In this document: positions 42,714 to 50,828 of the stretch, one piece after another
Layout of the letters: each line of letters starts with the position of its first letter
Position numbering within the stretch: position 1 is the first letter of the stretch
NCBI GenBank assembly: GCA_049616325.1
Contig: JBMZHG010000001.1
Coordinates: 124,001 to 188,000 of the forward strand
Direction of reading: 5' to 3'
Source: UBA11663 sp049616325
Lineage (GTDB): Bacteria; Bacteroidota; Bacteroidia; Flavobacteriales_D; Sanyastnellaceae
DNA length: 64,000 bases
The notes under the pieces: model-generated
Database searches by the model: none
What the model saw: the letters and a program-made list of their open reading frames with translations, nothing else
What the model was told of the DNA's origin: nothing
Position numbers and translations under genes: made by a program

Positions 42714-43159
42714 GTTTCCTGCCACTTGACATTGACCCCCGGGCCCTTAAGGCCATGACCAACCACGCGGAATCCGCTTTTCCCAACGAATGTTGCGGAT
42801 TCTTCTACGGTTCCGAAGACGGCCAAATCCGCGCCGTCACCGTTTCCACGGAGGTGACCAACAGCAAAGAGGGCGACCAGCGCCGTCGCTTTGCGATCTC
42901 GGACAAAGACTACCTCAACGCCGAGCGGCATGCCGCCCGTGAGGGCCTCACGCTTTTGGGGGTGTACCACAGTCACCCGCTTCACCCGGCGATTCCGAGT
43001 GAACACGATTTGGCCGTGGCCTTGCCCTATTTCAGTTACATCATCGTGAGTGTGCAGCCCGAGGGCACCGCCCACGTTCGAAGCTGGCAACTCGACGAAA
43101 GCCGGCAGTTTGCAGAAGAAACCATTGTCGCCTTGCCTGAAGCTTGGCGCATCTCTTGA
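42710..43159 (+). CDS. mec: JAMM/MPN+ metallopeptidase (Mec-like)
   Basis: A 149-residue JAMM zinc protease. The complete metal set is visible: Glu27 (PNECCGFFYG), His87 and His89 in GVYHSHPLHP, Ser97 and Asp100 in PSEHD. In mycobacteria Mec releases cysteine from the C-terminus of CysO. In other carrier systems JAMM proteases trim extra residues behind the Gly-Gly. Both roles are possible here because the adjacent carrier ends in Gly-Gly-Val. It is coupled to cysM by ATGA. Confidence 0.88.
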   Translation: MSFLPLDIDPRALKAMTNHAESAFPNECCGFFYGSEDGQIRAVTVSTEVTNSKEGDQRRRFAISDKDYLNAERHAAREGLTLLGVYHSHPLHPAIPSEHDLAVALPYFSYIIVSVQPEGTAHVRSWQLDESRQFAEETIVALPEAWRIS

Positions 43160-43194
43160 CAATTCGAATTCAACAACATCACAACATTCTTGAC

Positions 43195-43470
43195 ATGGCT
43201 CAATTGATCATCCCCACGCCGTTGCGCAAATTCACCGACGGCCAAGGCATCTTCACCGAAGAAGCTGCCTCCGTGAAGGACCTCCTCGCGGCCCTCGCTT
43301 CGCAACACCCCGGCCTCAAGCCTCACTTGTTTGAAGACTCTGGAAGCCTTCGAAGCTTCATTCGGGTGTACGTCGGCGACGAAGACATTCACGCGCTTCA
43401 AGGCGAAGACACGGCCCTTCAGGCGAACGACGAAGTCAGCATCATTCCTGCGATTGCAGGCGGCGTTTGA
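43195..43470 (+). CDS. cysO: ThiS/MoaD-family sulfur carrier protein (CysO-like), ending Gly-Gly-Val
   Basis: A 91-residue beta-grasp ubiquitin-like protein. Its VSIIPAIAGG segment (81-90) resembles the CysO/MoaD C-terminus, where the terminal glycine is adenylated and converted to a thiocarboxylate. One extra valine follows Gly89-Gly90, so the carrier would need trimming before activation. ATG 43195 begins MAQLIIPTPLRKF; the region before it is not conserved in character. It lies between the JAMM protease and the E1-like gene, as expected for a dedicated cysteine carrier. Confidence 0.88.
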   Translation: MAQLIIPTPLRKFTDGQGIFTEEAASVKDLLAALASQHPGLKPHLFEDSGSLRSFIRVYVGDEDIHALQGEDTALQANDEVSIIPAIAGGV

Positions 43471-43491
43471 GCTTCCTGAGACTCGGAAACC

Positions 43492-44655
43492 ATGGAACAA
43501 ATTCAGTTCAGCAAGGAGGAACTCGAGCGCTACAGCCGACACCTCATCATCCCGGAATTCAACATCGAGGGCCAGCGCAAGCTCAAGGGCTCAAGCGTTC
43601 TGGTCATTGGTTCAGGCGGGCTCGGTTCTCCCCTGTTGTTGTACCTCGCCGCGGCCGGTGTGGGTCGAATCGGCATTGTCGACTTTGACACAGTAGACGC
43701 GAGCAATTTGCAGCGACAGGTCCTGTTTGGAATTCAATCCGTCGGGGCGCCCAAGGCAGAAGCCGCACGAGACCGCCTCGCCTCCTTGAATCCGCACATC
43801 ACCCTCGAGGTGCACAACACCAAGTTCACGAGCGCCAACGCCCGGGAACTCGTGCGCCAATACGACGTGGTGGCGGACGGCACGGACAACTTCCCCACCC
43901 GTTACCTCGTCAACGACGCGTGCGTGTTGGAAGACAAAGTGAATGTGTACGCCAGCATTTACCGCTTCGAAGGACAGGCTTCGGTCTTCAACGAGCTTCT
44001 GCCGGACGGAACACGCGGTCCCAATTACCGCGATTTGTTTCCCTCCCCTCCGCCTCCAGGCCTGGTGCCGAGCTGTGCGGAAGGCGGGGTGATTGGTGTG
44101 CTTCCAGGCATTCTCGGGTCCCTTCAGGCTCTTGAAGTCATCAAGGTGATCACGGGTGTGGGCGACACGCTGAGTGGACGATTGTTCTTGTTTGACGCCA
44201 CGGGGTTCACCACGCGCACCATGAAGGTTCGCAAAGACCCGCGCAACCCGCTCAACGGCGAAAACCCCACCCAAACCGAACTCATCGACTACGATCAGTT
44301 CTGCGGCATTGGGGTCCCTGCGGCACAGGAACGTGCGGTCGAAGCCATCGACGTGCACGAACTCAAAGCATGGCGCGAAAGCGGCAAGGAGCACGTCCTC
44401 ATCGACGTCCGCGAGCCTTACGAATACGGCATCGCTGATATCGGGGGTGACCTCGTTCCCTTGGCTACGGTCCTCGAAAGCACCTCTCGCATTCCCAAAG
44501 ACGTGCCTGTCGTGGTGCAATGCCGTTCAGGAGCGCGAAGCGCCAAAGCCATTCGCCAACTCGAAGACGCCCACGGCTACACCAACCTCGTGAACCTCAC
44601 GGGAGGCATCTTGGCTTGGCAAGAAAACATTGATCCGTCGCTGGCGCGGTATTGA
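43492..44655 (+). CDS. moeZ: MoeB/ThiF-type adenylyltransferase fused to rhodanese (MoeZ-like)
   Basis: A 387-residue E1-like enzyme that adenylates a carrier C-terminus, plus a rhodanese that supplies sulfur. The ATP loop is GSGGLGS (40-46), DFDTVDASNLQRQ follows, and the conserved cysteine is Cys195 in VPSCAEGG. The rhodanese domain starts near 285 with active-site Cys344 in QCRSGAR. The two CxxC pairs that bind zinc in E. coli MoeB are replaced by NYRD (178-181) and NPLN (252-255). It would thiocarboxylate the CysO-like carrier. It ends the cysteine operon before a strong terminator. Confidence 0.9.
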   Translation: MEQIQFSKEELERYSRHLIIPEFNIEGQRKLKGSSVLVIGSGGLGSPLLLYLAAAGVGRIGIVDFDTVDASNLQRQVLFGIQSVGAPKAEAARDRLASLNPHITLEVHNTKFTSANARELVRQYDVVADGTDNFPTRYLVNDACVLEDKVNVYASIYRFEGQASVFNELLPDGTRGPNYRDLFPSPPPPGLVPSCAEGGVIGVLPGILGSLQALEVIKVITGVGDTLSGRLFLFDATGFTTRTMKVRKDPRNPLNGENPTQTELIDYDQFCGIGVPAAQERAVEAIDVHELKAWRESGKEHVLIDVREPYEYGIADIGGDLVPLATVLESTSRIPKDVPVVVQCRSGARSAKAIRQLEDAHGYTNLVNLTGGILAWQENIDPSLARY

Positions 44656-44741
44656 CCGGGTTTGGCACGGTCTGTGATTTGAAGAGAGAAGCGTCGGCTC
44701 CTTTTGGGTTTTGGTTGGCCGACGTGGATAGGTTGAAGCAA

Positions 44742-44767
44742 ACGGGGCTCCCATGTGGGAGCCCCGT
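44742..44767. terminator. Bidirectional terminator between moeZ and sucB
   Basis: ACGGGGCTCCC (44742-44752) pairs with GGGAGCCCCGT (44757-44767) over the 4-nt loop ATGT, an 11-bp perfect stem. Short T-rich segments flank it on both strands, and it lies between converging operons. Confidence 0.8.
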
Positions 44768-44791
44768 CTTTCGTTGAATTCAAGCTTGGAA

Positions 44792-46069
44792 TCACAGGCC
44801 GAGGAGCACCTCCGTCGGCGTCTTCCCGCCGAAGAGCATGCGCTCTGGGTTCTCAATCATCTCCTTGATCATGTACAAGAATCCGACGCTTTCCTTGCCG
44901 TCGACAATGCGGTGGTCGTAGCTGAGGGCCACGTACATGATGGGGCGAATTTCCACTTTGCCGTCAACGGCCACGGGGCGTTCCACAATGTTGTGCATGC
45001 CCAAAATCGCACTTTGAGGCGGGTTGATGATCGGGGTCGAGAGCATCGACCCAAACACCCCTCCGTTCGTGATTGTGAAGGTGCCACCCTGCATTTCATC
45101 CACCGTCAACTCCCCGTCGCGCGCACGAATCGCCAATCGTTTGATTTCAGCTTCAATCTCCGCGAGGCTCAACGTCTCCGCGTTGCGCACCACCGGGACC
45201 ATCAAGCCCTTGGGCGAACTGACCGCGATGCACACGTCCGCGTAGTCGTGGTAGATGAGTTCTTTGCCGTCGATTTGGGCGTTGATGGCCGGGAACTCCG
45301 CAAGTGCCGTCGTCACCGCCTTGGTGAAGAAGCCCATGAACCCGAGGCCCACGCCAAACTGCTCGCGAAACGCGTCCTTGTGCTTGGCGCGCAAGTCCAT
45401 CACCGGCTTCATGTCCACCTCGTTGAAGGTGGTCAGCATGGCCGTCTCGTTCTTCACGGAGACCAAACGCTCCGCCACCTTCCGGCGCAGCATGCTCATC
45501 TTTTCGCGACGCGTGTCGCGGCTTCCGCTCCAGCCTGAACGCACGTTGCTGGCATCAAATCCAGCAGCCAAGGCGGCCAGCACGTCCTGCTTCAGAACGC
45601 GGCCGTCGCGGCCCGTGCCTTGAATCGAACCTGAGGGCAAGCTCGCATCCGCCATTGCCTTGCGTGCTGCAGGAGAAGCGTGTCCCGTCGCGTGGCTCGT
45701 GCCCGAGGCAACCGGCGCAGAAGGCGCTGGGGCCGGGGCAGCCGGAGCGGGGGCTGGCGCGGGAGCTGCCGCAGGTGCAGGTGCCGCTTCGGGTTGGGGA
45801 GCCGGTGACGGCGCGCCGGCGGGGCGTTCCGCATCCGTGTCAATCAAGCAACACACCTCGCCGACGGCCACCGCGTCACCTTCTTCGGCTTTGAGCGTGA
45901 TGACCCCTGCAGCTTCCGCAGGCAGTTCGAGGGTTGCCTTGTCCGAGTCCACCTCAGCAATGGCTTGGTCCTTTTCAACGTAGTCGCCGTCCGACACCAG
46001 CCACGTTGCGATTTCCACTTCGGAGATGCTCTCTCCAGGGCTGGGGACTTTCATTTCAAGAATCGGCAT
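44792..46069 (-). CDS. sucB: 2-oxoglutarate dehydrogenase E2 (dihydrolipoamide succinyltransferase)
   Basis: The core enzyme that passes succinyl groups to CoA. The 425 residues have an N-terminal lipoyl domain with the lipoylated Lys44 in VDSDKATLELP, an Ala/Pro linker (about 80-115), a small E1/E3-binding domain (SPAARKAMAD to GRDGRVLKQDV), and the acyltransferase domain with SYDHRIVDGKES. It follows sucA by 29 bp on the minus strand. lpdA (E3) is 7 kb away on the plus strand. Confidence 0.96.
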   Translation of the reverse strand: MPILEMKVPSPGESISEVEIATWLVSDGDYVEKDQAIAEVDSDKATLELPAEAAGVITLKAEEGDAVAVGEVCCLIDTDAERPAGAPSPAPQPEAAPAPAAAPAPAPAPAAPAPAPSAPVASGTSHATGHASPAARKAMADASLPSGSIQGTGRDGRVLKQDVLAALAAGFDASNVRSGWSGSRDTRREKMSMLRRKVAERLVSVKNETAMLTTFNEVDMKPVMDLRAKHKDAFREQFGVGLGFMGFFTKAVTTALAEFPAINAQIDGKELIYHDYADVCIAVSSPKGLMVPVVRNAETLSLAEIEAEIKRLAIRARDGELTVDEMQGGTFTITNGGVFGSMLSTPIINPPQSAILGMHNIVERPVAVDGKVEIRPIMYVALSYDHRIVDGKESVGFLYMIKEMIENPERMLFGGKTPTEVLLGL

Positions 46070-46098
46070 GATCGGTTCGTTGGGTAGTCTGATTCAGG

Positions 46099-48819
46099 TC
46101 AAAATTTCGCCATAGCCACCACCTCGTCGAGCAAGGCGTCGTGACGTTGTTGGTGCACCGCCGGAGATCCAGATGCTGGACTCGCGCTCGCGCTGCGTCC
46201 CACGTACTGGGCTTGGCCCAGGCCGTGCAGATGCATTTGTTCGTTCACGAAGGTCCAGCCCCCCATGTTCCGAGGTTCCTCTTGGAGCCACACCAACTTA
46301 GCGTTTTTGGCGTAGCCTGCAATCACTTTCGTAATCGCCTCGGCCGGGAACGGGTGGAGCTGCTCCACGCGGACCACGGCAAGGTTTTTCGGCACGCGGT
46401 CCTCGAACTTCTCGAGCAAGTCGTAATAGACCTTGCCTGAGCAGAAGACCACCGTGTCGGCTTTTTTCGAAGCGTTGGGGTCGTTGATGACCTCTTGGAA
46501 GCCACCCGTGCTGAAGTCCGCCAAGGTCGAAACTGCCTTGGGGTAACGCAGCAACTTCTTGGGGGTGAACACCACAAGGGGCTTGCGGAACGGACGGTGC
46601 ACCTGACGGCGCAACAGGTGGAACATGTTGGCCGGCGTCGTGCAATTGGCCACCACGATGTTGTCTCCCGAGCCAAGCTGCAAGAAACGCTCCATCCGGC
46701 CGCTGCTGTGTTCCGACCCCATGCCTTCGTAGCCGTGCGGCAAGAGCAACGTGAGGCCGTTCATCGTGCGCCATTTGTCCTCGCCCGAGGTGACGAATTG
46801 GTCCCACATGATTTGGGCTCCGTTGTTAAAGTCCCCAAACTGCGCCTCCCAAATGGTCAGCCCATTTGGGTTGGCAAACGCGTAGCCGTATTCAAATCCG
46901 CTCACCGCGTACTCCGAAAGCAAGCTGTTGTAAACGTCAAACTTGGCTTGGCCGTCGCGCATGTGGTTGAGGAGGATCAGCTCTTCTTCGCTGTCCTCCG
47001 TCTTCACAACTGCGTGGCGGTGTGAAAAGGTGCCGCGTTCCACATCCTGGCCGCTCAAGCGTACCGGGTGTCCCTCGTCGAGCAACGTCGCGTAGGCGAA
47101 CATCTCGCCCATCGCCCAGTCAAACTGGTCGTTCTCGATCATGCTCAAGCGGTCGGCCATCAGCTTTTTCACCTTGCGGAAGAACTTGGGTCCTTCGGGA
47201 AGCGTGTTGAATTTGGCGCCGAGCTCGAGCAGTTTTTTCTTGGCCACTCCCGTCTTGGGAGAGGTGGTTAGTTCTTCCGTCTTGGCAGGGCGGAAACCGT
47301 CCCACAATTCGCTGAGGAAGTCGTCCACCACGGAACAAGCCATGGTTTTCGATTCTTCAAACCCGGCCTCCATCCGCGCAAGGAGCTCCTCCTTCATGGC
47401 CTCGGCTTCCTCCGCAGTCACCGTGCCGTCGGCCAGCAATTTCTGGAGGTAGGTCTCACGTGGAGACGGATGTGAAGCGATGGCCTTGTAAAGTTTGGGC
47501 TGGGTGAACTTGGGCTCGTCGCCTTCGTTGTGGCCGTACTTCCGGTAGCCCAGCAAGTCGATGTAGACGTCGCGGTGAAAGGTTTGGCGGTAGTCGAGGG
47601 CAATGTTCATCACCTGCACCACAGCCTCCACGTCGTCCGCGTTCACGTGGAACACCAAGGACTGGGTGACCTTGGCGACGTCGGTGCAGTAGGTGGAGGT
47701 TCTCGCGTCGAGGTAGTTGGTTGTGAAGCCCACCTGGTTGTTCACGACAATGTGCACAGTGCCGCCGGTGCGGTAGCCGTCGAGGCCCGCCATTTGGGCG
47801 ATTTCGTACACCACGCCTTGACCGGCGATGGCCGCGTCTCCGTGAATCAATATCGGCAACACGCTGGACTCGTCGCCTTCACGAGCGTCGATGCGTGCAC
47901 GTGCAATGCCTTCGACCACCGGATCCACCGCTTCAAGGTGGGACGGGTTGGGTGCCAAAGTGATGGTGACTTCCTCGCCCGTGTCGGCGACTTGCTTCTG
48001 CGAGTATCCGAGGTGGTACTTCACGTCGCCGTCAAACAGGCCATCGCCGTCGTACGCCTTGCCCTCGAATTCGCACAGGATGTTCGCGTAAGGCTTACCA
48101 AGGATGTGAGCCAACGTGCTGAGGCGGCCCCGGTGGGCCATTCCGATGACGACCTCGCGAACGCCTCGCGTCGTGCCGGTCTCAATCAACGCGTCGAGGG
48201 CGGGGATGAGGCTTTCGCCCCCTTCGAGGGAGAAACGCTTTTGGCCGACAAACTTTTTCTGAAGAAACTCTTCAAACAACGTGGCTTGGCTGATTTTCTT
48301 CAGGGCGTGCTTCCGTCCCTCCGCGTCGAGCCTCGGGCGGTTCACGAGTTCGATGTGCTCCCGGATCCACTTCAAGCGGGCGGTTTCACGGATGTACATG
48401 TACTCGATGCCAATCGAATGGCAGTACGTCTCCTCGAGGTGCGCCACGATGTTTCGCAACGTGGCGGGCCCGATGCCCACTTCGTTCCCTGCTTGGAAAA
48501 CCGTGTCCAAATCCGCTTCCGACAAATCGAAGTTTTCCAACGCCAAGGTGGGGGTGTACGTGCGACGTGCACGAACAGGGTTGGTTTGCGTGAAAAGGTG
48601 GCCTCGGGTGCGGTACCCGTGGATCAAGTCCAACACCTTGAATTCCTTCAATGTGGCTGGAGAGGCTGCATCTTCCCCGTACTGGGCGCGGCTCAGGTCA
48701 AAACCAGCAAAAAAAAGCCGCCACGTGCGGTCCACCGATTCGGGGTCCTTCAAGTAGCGAGCGTACAGGGCTTCGAGCGCGCCAGGTTCAGCGTTGCTCA
48801 GAAATGAAAGTGGGTCCAT
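46099..48819 (-). CDS. sucA: 2-oxoglutarate dehydrogenase E1 component
   Basis: A thiamine-diphosphate enzyme that decarboxylates 2-oxoglutarate. The 906 residues open with MDPLSFLSNAEPGALEALY, the typical E1o N-terminus, and contain GMAHRGRLSTL, the ThDP motif HGDAAIAGQG and the C-terminal QEEPRNMGGWTF. ATG 48819 gives the family-like start. An in-frame ATG at 48834 adds five residues and is also downstream of the -7 box. It is transcribed with sucB. Confidence 0.96.
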   Translation of the reverse strand: MDPLSFLSNAEPGALEALYARYLKDPESVDRTWRLFFAGFDLSRAQYGEDAASPATLKEFKVLDLIHGYRTRGHLFTQTNPVRARRTYTPTLALENFDLSEADLDTVFQAGNEVGIGPATLRNIVAHLEETYCHSIGIEYMYIRETARLKWIREHIELVNRPRLDAEGRKHALKKISQATLFEEFLQKKFVGQKRFSLEGGESLIPALDALIETGTTRGVREVVIGMAHRGRLSTLAHILGKPYANILCEFEGKAYDGDGLFDGDVKYHLGYSQKQVADTGEEVTITLAPNPSHLEAVDPVVEGIARARIDAREGDESSVLPILIHGDAAIAGQGVVYEIAQMAGLDGYRTGGTVHIVVNNQVGFTTNYLDARTSTYCTDVAKVTQSLVFHVNADDVEAVVQVMNIALDYRQTFHRDVYIDLLGYRKYGHNEGDEPKFTQPKLYKAIASHPSPRETYLQKLLADGTVTAEEAEAMKEELLARMEAGFEESKTMACSVVDDFLSELWDGFRPAKTEELTTSPKTGVAKKKLLELGAKFNTLPEGPKFFRKVKKLMADRLSMIENDQFDWAMGEMFAYATLLDEGHPVRLSGQDVERGTFSHRHAVVKTEDSEEELILLNHMRDGQAKFDVYNSLLSEYAVSGFEYGYAFANPNGLTIWEAQFGDFNNGAQIMWDQFVTSGEDKWRTMNGLTLLLPHGYEGMGSEHSSGRMERFLQLGSGDNIVVANCTTPANMFHLLRRQVHRPFRKPLVVFTPKKLLRYPKAVSTLADFSTGGFQEVINDPNASKKADTVVFCSGKVYYDLLEKFEDRVPKNLAVVRVEQLHPFPAEAITKVIAGYAKNAKLVWLQEEPRNMGGWTFVNEQMHLHGLGQAQYVGRSASASPASGSPAVHQQRHDALLDEVVAMAKF

Positions 48820-48844
48820 GAGGACAGGGGGCATTTAGCACTTG

Positions 48845-48852
48845 CAAAGATA
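48845..48852 (-). promoter_or_regulatory. -7 promoter element of sucAB
   Basis: Minus-strand TATCTTTG, a perfect match, lies 25 nt before ATG 48819 in the 72-bp gap after the isoprenyl synthase gene. A TTG is found 22 nt upstream. Confidence 0.65.
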
Positions 48853-48891
48853 AGCCGCTCGGGTTGGACTGCCCCAAGGATTCTCAGGGAA

Positions 48892-49890
48892 TCAGTGGGT
48901 TCGCGAGGTCACGTGCTGGGCAAGTCCATCGAACCACGACCCCACTTCCTCAGGCAGGTGCAACTCCGCAAGAGCTCGCTTGGCTTCGGCGACATGCGCG
49001 TCCATTCGACGGCGGGCTTCTTGGTCCGCTCCTGCTTCCACCATGGCCTCACGCACGGCCCGCACCTTGTCCTCCGCCTGTTCTGTTCCTGTGGCTGGGT
49101 GTTTTCCTGCCCAAAACTCCAGCGCGTTTCGACCTTCCGGATGGGCCTCGGTGGTCAACCAAAGCAGGGTCTTTTTGTCCGAAAGGATGTCGCCTCCCAC
49201 CTGCTTGCCTGTGGCCCCACTTTCGCCAAACGTGTCGAGGTAATCGTCCTGGATTTGAAACGCCAATCCCACGTTGACGCCGTAGCGGTACCACGCGTCC
49301 ACGCGCGCTGGAGAAGCCCCTGCAGCACGCGCACCCATGGCCGCGGAGGCCGCCAACAAAACAGACGTTTTGAGCCGAATCATGCCCACGTATTCCTCCA
49401 CCGAGACGTCCTGACGAGCCTCGAAGGCCATGTCGCTTTGCTGCCCTTCGCAAACCTCACGCGACGTCGCATTGAACAGGCGCAACACGTCGGGAAGCGC
49501 TTCCGCCGGAGTCCCTTCAAGCGCCGTCAACGCCAGCGTGTACATCACGTCACCGGACAAAACCGCAGCGTTCTCTGACCACTTCGTGTGCACCGTGGGA
49601 CGGCCTCGCCGAAGCGGTGCTGCGTCCATGATGTCGTCGTGCATCAAGGTGAAATTGTGAAACAACTCCACCGCGAGGGCCGACGGCATCGCCGCATCCA
49701 TCGCGCCTCCTTCCGCTTCGCAGGCCGCAAGCGCCAGCACCGGACGAATCCGCTTGCCTCCAAGTGAAAGCAAGTAGTGGATGGGTGCGTACAAGCCGTC
49801 CGCTGCCGTGGCAGGGTAAGCTTTGAGGAACGTGGTCATGGCCTGTTCCAGAGCCTCGCGCCATCGAGCTTCGTGTGGATTGGGGGTCAT
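48892..49890 (-). CDS. Short-chain isoprenyl diphosphate synthase (FPP/GGPP synthase family)
   Basis: A 332-residue trans-prenyltransferase that condenses IPP with allylic diphosphates. The first Asp-rich motif is DDIMD in FHNFTLMHDDIMDAAPLRRG, the second is DDYLD in GLAFQIQDDYLDTFG, and LLSLGGKRIRP binds IPP. Product length depends on residues before the first motif and is not certain; a GGPP- or FPP-type enzyme fits the size. It lies 41 bp downstream of rfbA. Confidence 0.9.
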   Translation of the reverse strand: MTPNPHEARWREALEQAMTTFLKAYPATAADGLYAPIHYLLSLGGKRIRPVLALAACEAEGGAMDAAMPSALAVELFHNFTLMHDDIMDAAPLRRGRPTVHTKWSENAAVLSGDVMYTLALTALEGTPAEALPDVLRLFNATSREVCEGQQSDMAFEARQDVSVEEYVGMIRLKTSVLLAASAAMGARAAGASPARVDAWYRYGVNVGLAFQIQDDYLDTFGESGATGKQVGGDILSDKKTLLWLTTEAHPEGRNALEFWAGKHPATGTEQAEDKVRAVREAMVEAGADQEARRRMDAHVAEAKRALAELHLPEEVGSWFDGLAQHVTSRTH

Positions 49891-49931
49891 GTGGAGGAAA
49901 GTCCTTGTGCGAAGAAAATGTTCGAGGGAGC

Positions 49932-50801
49932 TCAGCGTCCCCGACGCAACTGTTCGAGGAGGTACGCGCCGTACCCGCTTTTAACGAGCGGCTGCGCAAG
50001 CGCTTCGAGCTGGGCGTCGTCGATGAAGCCCATGCGCCACGCAATCTCTTCAAGGCAGCCAATCTTCAATCCCTGGCGGTCTTCGATGACCTGCACAAAC
50101 TGCGAAGCTTGCATCAGCGACGCGTGCGTGCCCGTGTCGAGCCAGGCCATGCCGCGGTCGAGAACGCCGACGTGTAGCTTGCCCGCTTCGAGGTAGGCCT
50201 TGTTGACGTCCGTGATTTCGTATTCCCCTCGCGCGCTGGGCTGAAGGTTGGCCGCGATGTCCACCACGTCGTTGTCGTAGAAATAGAGCCCCGGAACCGC
50301 AAAATTGGATTTGGGCTGGGCGGGCTTTTCTTCGATGCTCAAGACCTTGCCGTCGTTGTCAAAATCCACCACGCCGTAACGCTCGGGATCGCTGACGTAG
50401 TAGGCGAAGACGATGGCGCCGTCTGGGTCGGTGTGGGCGCGAAGGGTTCGGCCAAAGCTCTTCCCGTAGAAGATGTTGTCGCCCAGCACCAAGGCGACCT
50501 TGTCGTCCCCGATGAATTCCTTGCCAAGCACGAACGCTTGGGCGAGCCCGTTGGGCACTTCCTGAACGGTGTAGGTGAACGAGCAACCAAGGTCGGAGCC
50601 GTCGCCAAGCAAGCGCTGAAACGAGGCCGAATCCTCTGGAGTCGTGATGATGAGGATGTCCCGAATGCCCGCAATCATGAGCGTCGACAGCGGGTGGTAA
50701 ATCATCGGCTTGTCGTAGATCGGCATCAATTGCTTGCTCACCGCCTTGGTCAGAGGCCAAAGCCGGGTGCCGCTTCCTCCCGCAAGAACAATTCCTTTCA
50801 T
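49932..50801 (-). CDS. rfbA: Glucose-1-phosphate thymidylyltransferase
   Basis: The first step to dTDP-rhamnose and related sugars. The 289 residues start MKGIVLAGGSGTRLWPLT (nucleotide-binding signature), followed by VSKQLMPIYDKPMIYHPLS, VLGDNIFYG and VEKP-like IEEKPAQPKSN, then GMAWLDTGTH. The length matches RmlA. A -7 box ends 4 nt before the ATG. rfbD lies 18 kb away, and rfbB and rfbC are not in the window. Confidence 0.96.
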   Translation of the reverse strand: MKGIVLAGGSGTRLWPLTKAVSKQLMPIYDKPMIYHPLSTLMIAGIRDILIITTPEDSASFQRLLGDGSDLGCSFTYTVQEVPNGLAQAFVLGKEFIGDDKVALVLGDNIFYGKSFGRTLRAHTDPDGAIVFAYYVSDPERYGVVDFDNDGKVLSIEEKPAQPKSNFAVPGLYFYDNDVVDIAANLQPSARGEYEITDVNKAYLEAGKLHVGVLDRGMAWLDTGTHASLMQASQFVQVIEDRQGLKIGCLEEIAWRMGFIDDAQLEALAQPLVKSGYGAYLLEQLRRGR

Positions 50802-50805
50802 GGGT

Positions 50806-50813
50806 GGAAGATA
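50806..50813 (-). promoter_or_regulatory. -7-like element of rfbA
   Basis: Minus-strand TATCTTCC keeps TAnnTT of the consensus and ends 4 nt before ATG 50801, within the 27 bp after the RND gene. Confidence 0.45.
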
Positions 50814-50828
50814 CGCACGACCACAAGG

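Noticed and set aside
47530..48807. 425-codon plus-strand frame opposite sucA
   Set aside because: Shadow of sucA, Val/His/Arg-rich with no domain and no promoter box.
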